A stretch of 6,086 nucleotides of DNA from an uncultured Burkholderiales bacterium. Lineage in GTDB: Bacteria; Pseudomonadota; Gammaproteobacteria; Burkholderiales; Burkholderiaceae_E. This document shows positions 5,622 through 6,086 of the stretch, in pieces. The stretch lies in the NCBI GenBank assembly GCA_903923345.1, contig CAIXXI010000103.1:1-6086 (forward strand), written 5' to 3'. A program made the translations under genes and the position numbers. Below the pieces are notes generated by a model that saw nothing but the letters and a program-made list of their open reading frames with translations, was not told where the DNA came from and made no database searches. Position 1 is the first letter of the stretch. Each line of letters starts with the position of its first letter.

Positions 5622-6086
5622 CTAAGCCTGCGAGCCCAGACTGCTCTCGGGGGCAGTCGCCCGGCTGCGGGCGACACGGTAGCGGCGATCGCTCAGTGCG
5701 ACGAAGCCACCCAATGCCATCAGGAAACAGCCGCCCCAGATCCAGTCAACGAAGGGTTTGACCCAGGCCTTGACCGTCCAGCGGCCGTCCGGCAACTGCT
5801 CGCCCAGCGACACATAGACGTCGCGGGTGAGGCCCGGATCGATGGCCGCTTCGGTCATCACCGATTTCGTCGAAGGGTAGAAGCGCTTTTCGGGCAACAG
5901 TTCAAACTGTGCCCGCCCGTTTTGGCTGACCTCGATGCGCCCGCGAATACCGCGGTAGTTCGGGCCATCGAACTCGCGCAGCTCGATCAGTCGCAGTTGG
6001 TGATCACGCAATTGAAGGGTTTCGCCCGGTCCGAGTGCGGCATCGACCTCGACCTCAAGGGTCTTGACACAGGCGACCCCGATGCA
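5622..6086 (-). CDS. ccmF: Cytochrome c heme lyase subunit CcmF, C-terminal part, cut by window edge
   Basis: CcmF is the large membrane protein that joins heme from holo-CcmE to apocytochrome c, acting with CcmH. The frame is open from the right edge (position 6086) to the TAG at 5624-5622, giving the last 154 residues. The seen part is the periplasmic C-terminal domain and last membrane helix: LREFDGPNYRG, LLPEKRFYPSTKSVMTEAAI, TRDVYVSLGEQLPDG, WTVKAWVKPFVDWIWGG, then FLMALGGFVALSDRRYR. This matches the end of E. coli CcmF, including EKRFYP, MTEAAID and the LMALGG helix. A TTG at 6011 is not the true start, since the same frame continues upstream to the window edge with similar CcmF-like content. 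The heme-binding histidines and WWD motif lie outside the window. It is the first seen gene of the ccmF-dsbE-ccmH series. Confidence 0.95.
   Translation of the reverse strand, partial: CIGVACVKTLEVEVDAALGPGETLQLRDHQLRLIELREFDGPNYRGIRGRIEVSQNGRAQFELLPEKRFYPSTKSVMTEAAIDPGLTRDVYVSLGEQLPDGRWTVKAWVKPFVDWIWGGCFLMALGGFVALSDRRYRVARSRATAPESSLGSQA

Noticed and set aside
5612..5677. Extended DsbE start at GTG 5677
   Set aside because: It would overlap ccmF and place 22 polar, Arg-rich residues before the membrane anchor; the ATG at 5611 fits family length.

Overview
The window looks like a piece of a GC-rich gammaproteobacterial chromosome. The order ccmF-dsbE-ccmH, an HU of the HupB type and an M1 aminopeptidase N all fit that group. 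The surface-protease pair recalls Xanthomonadales-like organisms, but this lineage is inferred from protein style only and was not searched. Coding density is high: six genes run on the minus strand and one (HU) on the plus strand. No RNA gene, insertion sequence, CRISPR array or prophage was seen.

Reading down the minus strand from the right edge: (1) the C-terminal end of CcmF (5622-6086, cut by the window), the thioredoxin-like CcmG/DsbE (5069-5611) and CcmH (4602-5072) form the tail of a System I cytochrome c maturation operon. dsbE and ccmH overlap by 4 nt. (2) A plus-strand HU gene (4285-4572) converges on ccmH, and its rho-independent terminator (4606-4632) lies inside the last codons of ccmH. 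(3) A 229-nt divergent intergenic region (4056-4284) separates HU from (4) a fold-type-I PLP enzyme of the Cys/Met metabolism family (2847-4055). (5) A kexin-like S8 protease with a P domain and a lipoprotein-type signal (1046-2782) follows. (6) A small exported protein (496-1056) comes next; its C-terminal half looks like a subtilase propeptide. (7) The 5' part of pepN (1-451, cut by the window) ends the series.

The most interesting part is the protease pair. The S8 enzyme has a full catalytic triad and a P domain, but only a short linker where its propeptide should be. The propeptide-like module is encoded by the next gene, overlapping the protease stop by 11 nt. This resembles the Aeromonas sobria serine protease (ASP) and its separately encoded chaperone ORF2. 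Here the protease appears to be membrane-anchored. Secondary points are a CcmH with no recognisable signal peptide, no ccmI directly after ccmH, and a possible 12-codon leader peptide just before the HU ribosome binding site.
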